A DNA stretch of 64,000 bases, from positions 434,001 to 498,000 of the forward strand of contig NZ_MBQE01000004.1 of NCBI RefSeq assembly GCF_001696535.1, given 5' to 3'. Positions 7,604 to 15,807 of the stretch are shown in pieces. Under the pieces are notes generated by a model, which saw nothing but the letters and a program-made list of their open reading frames with translations, did not search any database and was not told where the DNA came from. The translations under genes were made by a program, and so were the position numbers. This stretch comes from Stappia indica. GTDB taxonomy: Bacteria; Pseudomonadota; Alphaproteobacteria; Rhizobiales; Stappiaceae. How positions within the stretch are numbered: the stretch's first letter is position 1; each line of letters begins with the position of its first letter.

Positions 7604-9073
7604 TCAGGAAGCGTTTTTTATGGTCTGGAAGGCATCGAGGGCACGCTGGCGGGCCTTGGCATGCTCGACCATCGGTCGGGGATAGGTGTCGCCGAGGCGG
7701 ACGCCGGCTTTCTCCAGCATCTCGCGCGGGGCCTCGTGCGGCTTGTAGATGTGGGAGGCCGGCATGTCGGCGAGCTCCGGCACCCAGCGCCGGACATAGG
7801 TGCCGTCGGGGTCGAACTTCTCGCCCTGGCTGGTCGGATTGAAGATGCGAAAGTAAGGCGCGGCATCAGCGCCCGAACCCGCCACCCACTGCCAGCTGGC
7901 GGTGTTGTTGGCCGGGTCCGCATCCACCAGCGTGTCCCAGAACCAGGCCTCGCCCTCGCGCCAGTCGATCATCAGGTGCTTGATCAGAAAGGACGCGACG
8001 ACCATCCGCACCCGGTTGTGCATGTAGCCGGTGTGCCAGAGCTCGCGCATGCCGGCATCGACCAGCGGATAGCCGGTCTGCCCCTTGGTCCAGATACGGA
8101 ACTGCTTCTTGTCCTTGCGCCAGGGGAAGTCGTCGAAGCGCGGCTGGAAATTGGCGTGGCCGATGTCGGGGAAGTGGAACAGCAGGTGGTAGGAGAACTC
8201 CCGCCAGCCGAGCTCCGAGCGGAACTTGTCGAGCTGCTTGTCGCTGATCTCGTCCTGCGCCGCGGTGCGGTCGCCGGCCGCATACCAGATGCGGCGGGGC
8301 GAGATTTCGCCGAAGCGCAGATGCGGGGAAAGCAGCGACGTCGCATCCTCGCCGGGCATGTCGCGCTGGGCGGCATACCGGCACAGCCGGTCGTCGAGAA
8401 ACGCTTCCAGCCGCTTGCGCGCACCGGCCTCGCCCGGCGTCCAGGTGTCGCGCAGGCCGCCGGCCCAGTCGGGGCGCGAGGGCAGGGGCAACAGGTCGTC
8501 GATCTCCTCGCCCTCGAGCGAGGGCGCCTCAGGCAGGCGCTCGGATGGTGCCTTGAAGTCCTGCGGCTGCGCCGGGGCGCCGCGCGCATTCATCGCGCGG
8601 AAGAAGGGAGAGAACACCCGGTAGGGCAGGCCCTCGCCGTTGAGCACGTCCCAGGGTTCGGCCAGAAGTGCGCCGTTGAAGCTCTCGGCGACGAAGCCGT
8701 CTTCGCGCAGCGAGGACTTCAGCTCCTTGTCTATGGCGATGCCCGGCGCATCGTAGCGCCGGTTCCAGACGATGTTGCCGGCGCCGGCCTCCGACAGCAC
8801 GGCGGGAACGGTCTTCAGCGCCGGACCCTTGCGCAGCACCAGCGGCACGCCGATCTTGTCGAGGTCCCTGGCAAGCGCCTTCAGCGACAGGTTCAGCCAC
8901 CAGCGCGAGGCGCCTCCGAGCGCGCGGGGCCCATCCTTGCTCTCGTCCAGAACATAGAGCGCGACGACGGGGCGACCCTGTCCAACGGCTGCGGCGAGCG
9001 CAGGATTGTCGTCGAGCCGCAGGTCATCGCGGAACCAGACGACAATCGGGGAGGGGCTGTCCTTTGAGGGCAT
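7604..9073 (-). CDS. phrA: Deoxyribodipyrimidine photolyase (CPD photolyase)
   Basis: Light-driven flavoenzyme that splits cyclobutane pyrimidine dimers. It has 489 residues, the usual length. The N-terminal antenna domain begins WFRDDLRLDDNPAL (residues 13-26). The C-terminal FAD domain includes LGWREFSYHLLFHFP (about 288-302), the lesion/FAD helix TGYPLVDAGMRELWHTGYMHNRVRM (about 338-362) and DWREGEAWFWDTLVDAD with NNTASWQWVAGSGAD (about 375-405), all diagnostic of class I photolyases. It heads the operon phr, FAD oxidase, DUF1365, cfa, permease. An ECF-type promoter lies about 40-65 bases upstream (9111-9139), so induction by the ChrR-controlled sigma factor is expected. Confidence 0.95.
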   Translation of the reverse strand: MPSKDSPSPIVVWFRDDLRLDDNPALAAAVGQGRPVVALYVLDESKDGPRALGGASRWWLNLSLKALARDLDKIGVPLVLRKGPALKTVPAVLSEAGAGNIVWNRRYDAPGIAIDKELKSSLREDGFVAESFNGALLAEPWDVLNGEGLPYRVFSPFFRAMNARGAPAQPQDFKAPSERLPEAPSLEGEEIDDLLPLPSRPDWAGGLRDTWTPGEAGARKRLEAFLDDRLCRYAAQRDMPGEDATSLLSPHLRFGEISPRRIWYAAGDRTAAQDEISDKQLDKFRSELGWREFSYHLLFHFPDIGHANFQPRFDDFPWRKDKKQFRIWTKGQTGYPLVDAGMRELWHTGYMHNRVRMVVASFLIKHLMIDWREGEAWFWDTLVDADPANNTASWQWVAGSGADAAPYFRIFNPTSQGEKFDPDGTYVRRWVPELADMPASHIYKPHEAPREMLEKAGVRLGDTYPRPMVEHAKARQRALDAFQTIKNAS

Positions 9074-9110
9074 ATGGCGGAGCTTCCGTCTTCAGCGGGT
9101 GTGTGCTCCT

Positions 9111-9139
9111 CATTACGCCTGCTTCTGTCTGATGGATCA
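9111..9139 (-). promoter_or_regulatory. ECF sigma (RpoE/ChrR-type) promoter of phr operon
   Basis: On the minus strand TGATCC (9139 down to 9134), an 18-base spacer, then TAATG (9115 to 9111). The -35 hexamer and spacer are identical to the promoter before the ChrR-like gene at 1022-1050. Predicted transcription start is near 9104, giving a leader of about 30 bases before the phr ATG at 9073. Confidence 0.65.
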
Positions 9140-9184
9140 GCACTTTTTCGCAGCAGCGGAAGAACCCGTGCCGGCGGGCGGAAA

Positions 9185-9223
9185 CGAAAAACGGCCGCGC
9201 CGGGAGGGCGCAGCCGTTTTTCG
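9185..9223 (-). terminator. Intrinsic terminator-like hairpin
   Basis: Arms CGAAAAACGGC (9185-9195) and GCCGTTTTTCG (9213-9223) are exact reverse complements, with an inner CGCGCC/GGGCGC pairing. The T run lies within the 3' arm on either strand. It sits between the secreted-protein gene (ends 9310) and the phr promoter, so it probably insulates the phr operon. Confidence 0.65.
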
Positions 9224-9309
9224 GTCGTTGTCGAGGGCGGAGTGCCGGGCAATGCGGGGAAGCGGTTTGCCGGTTCTCTTCTCGGTCGGTCAGTCTGGAG
9301 CGCGTCGCG

Positions 9310-9993
9310 TCAGGCGCGGAACGGCTCGGTGATCCAGTTCCAGGCGACGACGACGCTGTCGGCGGCGCTGCCGATGCTGGCGACGATGGCGGACCACACG
9401 GCGTTACCGAACGCTGCGATCCGCATCATCGCGGATGGTTCCGGCCGGGAGGTCTCCTCGATGAACTCGATCGTCGTCTGCAGGTTCGGATCGTCGACCA
9501 CGCGGCGGGTCACCACCAGGCGGGCGTCGGGGGCAACGCGCGATTGGTCGGTCTTGGCGACGCGGGTTTCGGCCTGCTGCGGTTCCGTCATGGCACGCAC
9601 GACCACGGCGCGGCCGTCCGGCAGCAGATGCGTCTCGTTCTGCGAGACCTCGCTGTCGTAGATCACCTCGCCATGGTCATCGATGAGCTCGACCCAAACG
9701 GTCTTCCGGCCGTCGCGTTCGACCTCGCCGACCCAGATGGCGTAGGAACTGTCCTCATCGGCGCCCTGCGGGGTGCCGAGCGTCACCGCCAGGCGGTCTT
9801 CCGGGATCGTTAAGGTCTCGCGATCGCTCTTTTGGAGCACCGCGTCGGCGGTTTGCGCGTGCAAGTCGGACGCCGCCACAGCCGCGAAGATACCAACTGT
9901 TGCGGCAATCATGAGCCCGGTGCGCGCACCACTGTGCTGCGCAGCCACACTGCGTGACTTTCCTGCAACGATATTCTTTGCGATTTTAAACAT
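9310..9993 (-). CDS. Secreted or membrane-anchored protein of unknown function
   Basis: Protein of 227 residues that I do not recognise. A basic N-terminus is followed by a hydrophobic segment (about residues 27-42, LMIAATVGIFAAVAA) and a likely cleavage after DLHAQ, indicating Sec export. The mature part (about 50-165) is soluble and rich in Asp, Glu and Val. It holds a paired segment, YAIWVGEVERDGRKTVWVELIDDHGEVIYDSE, that looks like beta strands. The C-terminus (about 188-222) is again hydrophobic, with alternating small and aromatic residues (AVWSAIVASIGSAADSVVVAW), and could insert in a membrane. GGGAGG lies six bases before the ATG. It appears monocistronic, between a long leader region and a terminator hairpin. 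Confidence 0.7.
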   Translation of the reverse strand: MFKIAKNIVAGKSRSVAAQHSGARTGLMIAATVGIFAAVAASDLHAQTADAVLQKSDRETLTIPEDRLAVTLGTPQGADEDSSYAIWVGEVERDGRKTVWVELIDDHGEVIYDSEVSQNETHLLPDGRAVVVRAMTEPQQAETRVAKTDQSRVAPDARLVVTRRVVDDPNLQTTIEFIEETSRPEPSAMMRIAAFGNAVWSAIVASIGSAADSVVVAWNWITEPFRA

Positions 9994-10325
9994 TCGTCGC
10001 CTCCCAAGGCTGGGCAGTTCCGGTTTCTTTTGCCGGTAACTGCCTGAATGTTGCTAAGTCTGAGATTTGGTGTGTGTCATCCAAATATTCTAGACCAAGC
10101 CTGCACCAACGTCTCTCAAACATCCTGACAAATCAGTAACGCCCATCACACTCCGGCAGTTCCCGCGGAAACGATTTTTTTACATTTGTCAAAATCGCGT
10201 CGGTAACGCGCTGGAATCACGAGGGTTTCAAACCGGGCGAGAATGGGGCGCGTGAAAGGCGAAAAGGTGGCGCAGTTAATTTCACGTTTCCGTGAAGTTT
10301 GCGGGGAGAGCCAAAACCGGGAATG
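9994..10325. other. Intergenic region with leader hairpin
   Basis: About 330 bases without a credible gene. At 10014-10043 an imperfect inverted repeat (GCAGTTCCGG / GCCGGTAACTGC) lies in the expected leader of the secreted-protein gene. At 10281-10296 the arms TTCACG/CGTGAA form a small hairpin just downstream of the ABC ATPase gene; it may be a weak terminator for the Mo/W operon. The middle part is comparatively AT-rich and probably holds the promoter of the gene at 9310. Confidence 0.5.
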
Positions 10326-11129
10326 CTAGCGCCGCACCCCGGCGGCGGAGGCCATTGCAGTGCCCAGATGCGGCAGGCAGACGGTGCGCCCCGAGGCGGT
10401 GCGCTCGACTGTCACGTCGATGCCGTAGACCGTCGAAAGCGCCTGCGGCGTCAGCGTCGCATCGGGCGGCCCCTCGGCCAGCACGTTGCCGGCGTGCAAC
10501 AGCGCCACCCGCGTTCCCACGGCAAAAGCGTGGTCCGGGTCGTGGGTCGACAGGACCACGGTCAGACCGCCGGCAGCAAGGCCGGCGATCTCGGCGAGCA
10601 CCTTCGCCTGGTTGCCGAAGTCGAGGCTGGCGGTCGGCTCGTCCATGACCAGCAGCGGCGTTTCCTGGGCAAGGGCGCGGGCGATCAGCACGAGCTGGCG
10701 CTGGCCGCCGGACAATCGCGTGTAGTCCTGCGTGGCGAGATCGGCGATGCCGAGACGGGCGAGTGCGGCCCGCGCCGCCTCCTGGTCGCGCGGCCCCGGC
10801 TGGGCGAAGGTGCCGAGCCGGGCGGTACGGCCCATCAGCACGACTTCCTCGGCCGGAAAGGCGAAGGGGATCGCATGTGCCTGCGGTACATAGGCGATCT
10901 TGCGGGCGATCTCCGCGCGCGGCAGCCGGCCGAGCGGCATGCCGTCGAGCAGCACCTCGCCGCCTTGCGAGGGGATGAGGCCGAGCAGCGTCTTGAACAG
11001 GGTGGTCTTGCCCGAGCCGTTGGGCCCGAGCAGGCACAGGACCTCGCCGGGACCGGCGGTCAGCGTGATGTCGCGCCCGACGGAGCGGCCGCGATAGCCG
11101 GTGGCGAGCGCTTTCGTTGCCAGCCTCAT
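10326..11129 (-). CDS. ABC transporter ATPase, FecE/BtuD/MolC type
   Basis: Cytoplasmic ATPase of 267 residues for a metal-chelate/oxyanion importer. Walker A is GPNGSGKT (35-42), the signature LSGGQ (139-143), Walker B LLVMDEP (159-165) and the switch His in STHD (about 197). PQAHAIPF at the Q-loop position is typical of FecE-like proteins. It overlaps the permease gene by four bases (ATGA). It is the last gene of a minus-strand series starting at tupB (16507). The family transports ferric siderophores, haem, B12 or, in MolBCA of Haemophilus influenzae, molybdate/tungstate. The neighbours make the last most likely; that is inference. Confidence 0.88.
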   Translation of the reverse strand: MRLATKALATGYRGRSVGRDITLTAGPGEVLCLLGPNGSGKTTLFKTLLGLIPSQGGEVLLDGMPLGRLPRAEIARKIAYVPQAHAIPFAFPAEEVVLMGRTARLGTFAQPGPRDQEAARAALARLGIADLATQDYTRLSGGQRQLVLIARALAQETPLLVMDEPTASLDFGNQAKVLAEIAGLAAGGLTVVLSTHDPDHAFAVGTRVALLHAGNVLAEGPPDATLTPQALSTVYGIDVTVERTASGRTVCLPHLGTAMASAAGVRR

Positions 11130-12157
11130 GCCCAGGCCCTCCGCCCGCGCGCCAGCAGCCACAGGAAGAAGGGCGCCCCGACGACGGCGGTGAGAATGCC
11201 GAGCGGCACCTCCGCGCCCGAGACGGTGCGCGCCAGCGTGTCGACGACCAGCATGTAGGCCGCGCCGAGCAGGGCCGCGACCGGCAGCAAGGTGCCGAAG
11301 CCGGGGCCGACCAGCATGCGCGCCACATGCGGGATGACGAGGCCGACCCAGCCGACGACGCCGGCAATGGCAACCGCGCTCGCAGTCACCAGCGTGGCGC
11401 AGCAGATCACGGCAAGGCGCAGGCGGCCCGCCTCGATGCCGAGCGAGCGGGCCTCCTCGTCGCCGAGCGACAGGACGTTGATGCGCCAGCGCAGCAGCAC
11501 CAGCGGCACCAGCCCGAGCAGCACGACGGGCGCGGCCGGCAGCACGTCCTCCGTCTTGATGCCGGCCAGCGAGCCGAGCAGCCAGAAGGTGATCGCCGGC
11601 AGCTGGTCGTAAGGGTCGGCCAGCACCTTGAGCAGCGAGGTTGCCGCGCCGGTCAGCGCGCCGACGACGACGCCGGCCAGCACGAGCACCAGCGTCCGGT
11701 CGCCGGTGCGCACGGCCGCGGCGACGAAGCCGACAAGGGCGACGGCCGCAAGCCCGCCGGCAAAGCCCATCAGCTGGATCGCGGCGACAGGCAGGGAGAG
11801 GAAGATGCCGAGCACCGCGCCGAGCCCGGCACCGGCCGAGACGCCGAGAATGTCGGGCGAGACCAGCGGATTGCGGAACAGGGTCTGGTAGCAGGCGCCG
11901 GCCGCGGCAAGGGCGGCGCCGACGAGAAGGGCGGCGGCAACGCGCGGCAGGCGGATCGACAGGAGCACGGTCGCGGCCCGGTCGCCCTCGGCAAGCGTGC
12001 CGGTCGCGCTGCGCCACAGGACGGCGAGCGCTTCGCCGGGCGACAGCGGGAAGGGGCCGATCAGCAGGGCCGCCAGCGCAAGCAGGGGCAGCGCGGCGAC
12101 CAGCAGGGCGACGGCAAGCCCGGATCGCGGCGTCAAGGCGCGCGCCCGTTCGCCCAT
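11126..12157 (-). CDS. ABC transporter permease, FecCD/BtuC/MolB type
   Basis: Inner-membrane permease of 343 residues with about ten hydrophobic segments. Family markers are RLPRVAAALLVGAALAAAG (about 64-82), the segment TLFRNPLVSPDILGVSAGAGLGA (about 86-108) characteristic of FecCD proteins, and the cytoplasmic coupling region LGDEEARSLGI (about 230-240). The ATG lies inside the end of the binding-protein gene (overlap 25 bases), so translation is coupled. It forms an importer with the ATPase at 10326 and the binding protein at 12133. Confidence 0.88.
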   Translation of the reverse strand: MGERARALTPRSGLAVALLVAALPLLALAALLIGPFPLSPGEALAVLWRSATGTLAEGDRAATVLLSIRLPRVAAALLVGAALAAAGACYQTLFRNPLVSPDILGVSAGAGLGAVLGIFLSLPVAAIQLMGFAGGLAAVALVGFVAAAVRTGDRTLVLVLAGVVVGALTGAATSLLKVLADPYDQLPAITFWLLGSLAGIKTEDVLPAAPVVLLGLVPLVLLRWRINVLSLGDEEARSLGIEAGRLRLAVICCATLVTASAVAIAGVVGWVGLVIPHVARMLVGPGFGTLLPVAALLGAAYMLVVDTLARTVSGAEVPLGILTAVVGAPFFLWLLARGRRAWA

Positions 12158-13176
12158 TCCAGCAGCGTGTCGAGCTCGGCCTCCGACAGCTCGACATGAT
12201 ACCAGAGGCGGTAGAAGGCTCGGGTTTCCTCGCGCAGATCCTTCGTCCAGAGCTCGGGGTAGAAGAGACCGGCGAGCCATTTCAGGCCCATCATCCGGTT
12301 GAGGGAGGGCGGCCGGTCGATCCAGCCGAAGGGGGCGGTCGGCGACAGGTAGACGCGGCCCTCGCGCACCGCCGTGATGCCGGACCACACCGGGCTGGAC
12401 CACACCGCGTCGAAGAAGGTGCGGTCCCAAGTGATGATCGTGTCGGGATCGGCGAGGATCACCTGTTCGGGCGAGGCCTGCACCAGCCCGTACTGGCCGG
12501 GCGCCTCGGCGACGTTGCGCCCGCCGGCCCGCTCGATGATCTCTGTGTTGATCGAACCCTTCATGCCCGTCTCGAGCCCGTCGGGGCCGCGCGCGAGGTA
12601 GACGCGCGGGCGCTCCGCCTCGGGCACCGCGCCGAGCGCGGCATAGAGGGCGGCGAAAGTCTCTTCCACGTCGCGGGCGAGCGTTTCGCCGCGTTCGGCT
12701 ACGCCGAGCGCCTCGCCGACGAGACGCAGGGAGTTCGCGGTCTCCTCGAAGCGGCCGTTGATCAGGATGTAGGGAATGCCGGTCTGCGCCTGCACCCGGT
12801 CGGCAAGGTCGGCATAGGTGTCGCGGACGGAGCCGAAATCGATGATCAGGTCGGGCTTGAGCGCGAGCACCCGTTCAAGGTTCGCCTCGCCGCCGCGCCC
12901 GGTCAGCCGGCCGGTCTCCGGCAGGTCGCGATAGGCCTCGGCGATATAGGGACGCTCCTCGCGGCGCAGTGCCCGCGGCCAGCCGAGCAGCGCCTCGGGC
13001 TTCAAGGCATAGACGAGAATGGAGGCGGGCGGTCCGGCGGCGAAGACGCGCGAGACGGTGTCGGGCACCTCGACGGTGCGGCCGGCGGAATCGACGATGG
13101 TGCGGGCGCTCGCCGGGGCAGCGGCCCAGAGCAGGGCCGTCAGGGCGGCAGCAAGGAAGCGGGCAGGTCTGGTCAT
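12133..13176 (-). CDS. Periplasmic substrate-binding protein, FecB/BtuF/MolA type
   Basis: Binding protein of 347 residues with a Sec signal peptide (hydrophobic core LAAALTALLWAAA, cleavage near PASA-RT at residue 24/25). The mature protein starts with IVDSAGRTVEVPDTVSRV, the usual opening of class III (FecB-like) binding proteins. Later segments include LERVLALKPDLIIDFG and, near residue 285, PTAPFGWIDRPPSLNRMMGLKWL. I associate this last motif with metal or oxyanion binders of this fold. It lies 68 bases after modA in the same series and overlaps its permease. Molybdate/tungstate is the likely ligand from context; an iron complex is the main alternative. Confidence 0.85.
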   Translation of the reverse strand: MTRPARFLAAALTALLWAAAPASARTIVDSAGRTVEVPDTVSRVFAAGPPASILVYALKPEALLGWPRALRREERPYIAEAYRDLPETGRLTGRGGEANLERVLALKPDLIIDFGSVRDTYADLADRVQAQTGIPYILINGRFEETANSLRLVGEALGVAERGETLARDVEETFAALYAALGAVPEAERPRVYLARGPDGLETGMKGSINTEIIERAGGRNVAEAPGQYGLVQASPEQVILADPDTIITWDRTFFDAVWSSPVWSGITAVREGRVYLSPTAPFGWIDRPPSLNRMMGLKWLAGLFYPELWTKDLREETRAFYRLWYHVELSEAELDTLLEWANGRAP

Positions 13177-13244
13177 GTCGGGCTCCCTGTTCGCGCGCCC
13201 TCAGGTCATGCGCCTTCCATCACGACACGGCCGCCCGCCCGGTG

Positions 13245-14063
13245 TCAGTCGAGCTTGCCCGGCGCGTCGAAGCCGTAGTCGGCCAGAATCTCCTGGCCGG
13301 CCGGAGACAGTATATAGAGCGCAAGTTTCCAGGCGTCGCCAGAGGCGCCGTCCATGACCGTGAGGCCGTAATCCGCACCGACCGCCAGCGCGGAGGGCAG
13401 ATGCACGATCCGCAGCGCCTCGACCTCCTGGCGGGCGAGCAGCGCGTTGGTGCAATAGGTGAGGAAGATGTCCGCCTTGCCGCTTTCCATCACCCAGCCA
13501 TAGGGGTTGCGGCCCTCGGGGGCGGGCTCGCTGTCCTTGCCGCCGGTCAGCTGCAGGGCCTTGGCCTTGAGCGTTTCGGTGGCGCCGGCCGTGACAGTCT
13601 CGGCCTTGTCGAAGGCCTGGAAGGCGTAGTCGCCGGAGGGATCGGCCTTGGGTGTCGAGGTGCCGACGCGAATGTCCTCGCGCAGCATGGTTGCGAGCAA
13701 CCCGTCGCTGTCGGTCTCGACTTGCGGCTGAACGAGTGCGCACAGACGGTTGCGCGCGAACAGGACCACGGGGGCGGCCTTGCCCGCCTCGGCGAGGCGC
13801 CGCGGATGGGCCATGTTGGCCGAGGCGAAGACTTCTGCCTTTTCGCCGCCCTCGATCCGCTCGCGCAGCAGGCCCGAGGGGCCGAACGCCCGTTCGACCT
13901 TGGTGCCGGATGCTTCGGCGAAGGCATCGGCGATGTCGGTCATCGCCGACTTCAGGCTGCCGGCGGCATGAAGATGAACAGGGGCGGTGTCTGCCATGGA
14001 GGGGCTGCAAAGGGCGAGGGTGGCGGAAACGGCGAGAACCGTAGCGGCGAGGGTGCGGCGCAT
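13245..14063 (-). CDS. modA: Molybdate-binding protein ModA-like, without adjacent modBC
   Basis: Periplasmic oxyanion-binding protein of 272 residues with a signal peptide (hydrophobic core about residues 4-20, cleavage near SMA-DT at 24/25). The mature N-terminus VHLHAAGSLKSAMTDIADAF has the Ser used for molybdate oxygens in ModA proteins. A second ligand-region segment is EVFASANMAHPRRLAEAGKA (about 76-95). Unlike classical ModA it carries a long insertion in the second lobe and has no modB/modC beside it. The following genes encode a FecBCD-type importer and the preceding ones TupBCA. It could feed one of these permeases or act as a sensor or scavenger. Confidence 0.85.
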   Translation of the reverse strand: MRRTLAATVLAVSATLALCSPSMADTAPVHLHAAGSLKSAMTDIADAFAEASGTKVERAFGPSGLLRERIEGGEKAEVFASANMAHPRRLAEAGKAAPVVLFARNRLCALVQPQVETDSDGLLATMLREDIRVGTSTPKADPSGDYAFQAFDKAETVTAGATETLKAKALQLTGGKDSEPAPEGRNPYGWVMESGKADIFLTYCTNALLARQEVEALRIVHLPSALAVGADYGLTVMDGASGDAWKLALYILSPAGQEILADYGFDAPGKLD

Positions 14064-14147
14064 GCGGGAAGCCTCCGGTCCGGGGGAGTGAACCGGCGCG
14101 GGGAGGGCCCCCGCGCCGGAGTGTGTCGCTGCCGGGCGAAGTTCGCC

Positions 14148-14981
14148 TCAGCTGCCGGGCTTGGCGTTCGCGAAGAACAGCTGCTGGCCGTCGATCTTGT
14201 AGTCGGCGATGACCTGCTGGCCCTCGTCGGAGATCACCCAGTCGACGAACTGCTGACCGAGGTCGGCCTTCACGTTCGGGTGCTTCTCCTTGTTCACGAG
14301 GATGATGCCGTACTGGTTGAACATCTTCTCGTCGCCCTCGACGGCGATCTTGTACTCGCCCTTGTTGCCGAAGGAGATCCAGGTGGCGCGGTCGGTCATG
14401 ATGTAGGCGCCCATGCCGGTGCCGGTGTTGAGCGTCGCGCCCATGCCCGAACCGGTCTCGCGATACCAGCCGCCCGAAGCCGCCTTGACGTCGACATCGG
14501 CCGCCTTCCAGAGCGCCAGCTCCGCCTTGTGGGTGCCGCTGTCGTCGCCGCGCGAAGCGAACGGGGCCTTGGCCTCGGCGATCTTCTGCAACGCGTCGGT
14601 GACGTTGTTGGAGCCGGCGACAGCGGCCGGATCCGACGGCGGGCCGACGATGACGAAGTCGTTGTACATGACGTCGAAGCGCTTCACGCCGTCGCCATCG
14701 GCAACGAACTTCTCTTCCGCCGGCTTGGCGTGGACGAACAGCACGTCGCCGTCGCCATTGGCGGCGTTCTTGATGGCCTGGCCGGTGCCCACGGCCACGA
14801 CGCGCACCTCGATGCCGGTCTTCTCCTGGAACTTCGGCAGCATGAACTCGAAGAGGCCCGAGTTCTGCGTGGAGGTGGTGGACTGCACCACGATGAACTT
14901 CTCTTGCGCATGCAGCGGGGCGGAAAGGCTGGTGGCCAGAAGGCCGGCTGCCGCGAGTGTCAGGAACTGACGACGAAGCAT
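14148..14981 (-). CDS. tupA: Tungstate-binding protein TupA
   Basis: Periplasmic tungstate-specific binding protein of 277 residues. An RR-containing signal peptide (MLRRQFLTLAAAGLLATSL) is cleaved near LHAQ at about residue 25. The mature protein begins KFIVVQSTTSTQNSGLFEF; the TTS motif close to the N-terminus binds the oxyanion in TupA proteins. Other family segments are VGTGQAIKNAANGDGDVLFVHAK (about 63-85) and FASRGDDSGTHKAELALWK (about 135-153). The ATG at 14981 is chosen because GAGGGAG lies about seven bases upstream and the signal peptide then starts correctly. The order here is tupB-tupC-tupA rather than the common tupA-B-C. Confidence 0.92.
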   Translation of the reverse strand: MLRRQFLTLAAAGLLATSLSAPLHAQEKFIVVQSTTSTQNSGLFEFMLPKFQEKTGIEVRVVAVGTGQAIKNAANGDGDVLFVHAKPAEEKFVADGDGVKRFDVMYNDFVIVGPPSDPAAVAGSNNVTDALQKIAEAKAPFASRGDDSGTHKAELALWKAADVDVKAASGGWYRETGSGMGATLNTGTGMGAYIMTDRATWISFGNKGEYKIAVEGDEKMFNQYGIILVNKEKHPNVKADLGQQFVDWVISDEGQQVIADYKIDGQQLFFANAKPGS

Positions 14982-15003
14982 GTTGAAACTCCCTCTTTGT
15001 TGA

Positions 15004-15807
15004 TCAGCTTTGCGCGCCTTGCCCGTCGAGGAAAAGGCGCCCTTCCAGCCACGCTTTGGCGGCTTCGGAACGGGGGGACGAGAGCACCCGCGAGGCGGGC
15101 CCGCTCTCCGCAACCCGGCCGGCATGCAGGAAGACGATGTCGTCCGCCAGCCGCCGGGCCTGGCCGAGGTCGTGCGTCACCATCACGACCGTGACGCCGC
15201 GCCGGTTGGCGTCGGCGATCAGGCTTTCGATGGCCTGGGTCGAAGCCGGGTCGAGGCTCGCCGTCGGCTCGTCGAGAAACAGCAGTTCGGGGTCGCAGGC
15301 GAGCGCGCGGGCCAGCGCAAGTCGCTGCTGCTCGCCGCCCGACAGCACGCGCGCGGGACTGCGGGCAAGGTCGGACAGCCGCGCCTTGTCCAGCGCCTCG
15401 TCGATGCGCGCCTGGCGCGCGCTGCCGCGCAGGCCCCGCACCTTCAGCGCGAAGGCGAGATTGGCCAGCACCGAACGGCGCAACATCACCGGCCGCTGGA
15501 AAACCATCGCCTGGGCGCGCCGGGCGCTCTTGTCGACCGGGCCGCCGCGCCAGGTCATCCGCCCGGCAGAGGGTGCGATCAGCCCGTGCAGCAGCCGCAG
15601 CAGCAGGCTCTTGCCCGCGCCGTTGGCGCCCATGACCATCGTCTTGCGGCCCTCACGGATGCGGATGTCGATGCCGTCGATCAGCCGCTTGCCGCCGATC
15701 TCCAGCCGCAGGCCCTGCGCGTCGAGCAGCACAGGTCCGGCCGACGCAGCGTCCGGGGCCGGGCCGTTTGCGCTGTCCGCGCGTGCCAGTGCTCCCGCCT
15801 CACGCAT
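15004..15807 (-). CDS. tupC: Tungstate ABC transporter ATPase TupC
   Basis: ATPase of 267 residues. Walker A GANGAGKS lies at 60-67, the Q loop at VFQRPVML, the signature in LSGGEQQRLALARAL, Walker B in LLFLDEP and the switch His in VTHD. A 22-residue N-terminal extension precedes the usual domain start. The ATG overlaps the tupB stop by eight bases (ATGCGTGA), so translation is coupled. Tup-type rather than phosphate or glutamine type is supported by its position between tupB and tupA. Confidence 0.9.
   Translation of the reverse strand: MREAGALARADSANGPAPDAASAGPVLLDAQGLRLEIGGKRLIDGIDIRIREGRKTMVMGANGAGKSLLLRLLHGLIAPSAGRMTWRGGPVDKSARRAQAMVFQRPVMLRRSVLANLAFALKVRGLRGSARQARIDEALDKARLSDLARSPARVLSGGEQQRLALARALACDPELLFLDEPTASLDPASTQAIESLIADANRRGVTVVMVTHDLGQARRLADDIVFLHAGRVAESGPASRVLSSPRSEAAKAWLEGRLFLDGQGAQS

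Noticed and set aside
12969-15194. Long plus-strand frame opposite the modA-tupA genes
   Set aside because: Composition is antisense-like (Arg/Ala/Gly-rich). The minus strand encodes clear binding proteins with signal peptides.
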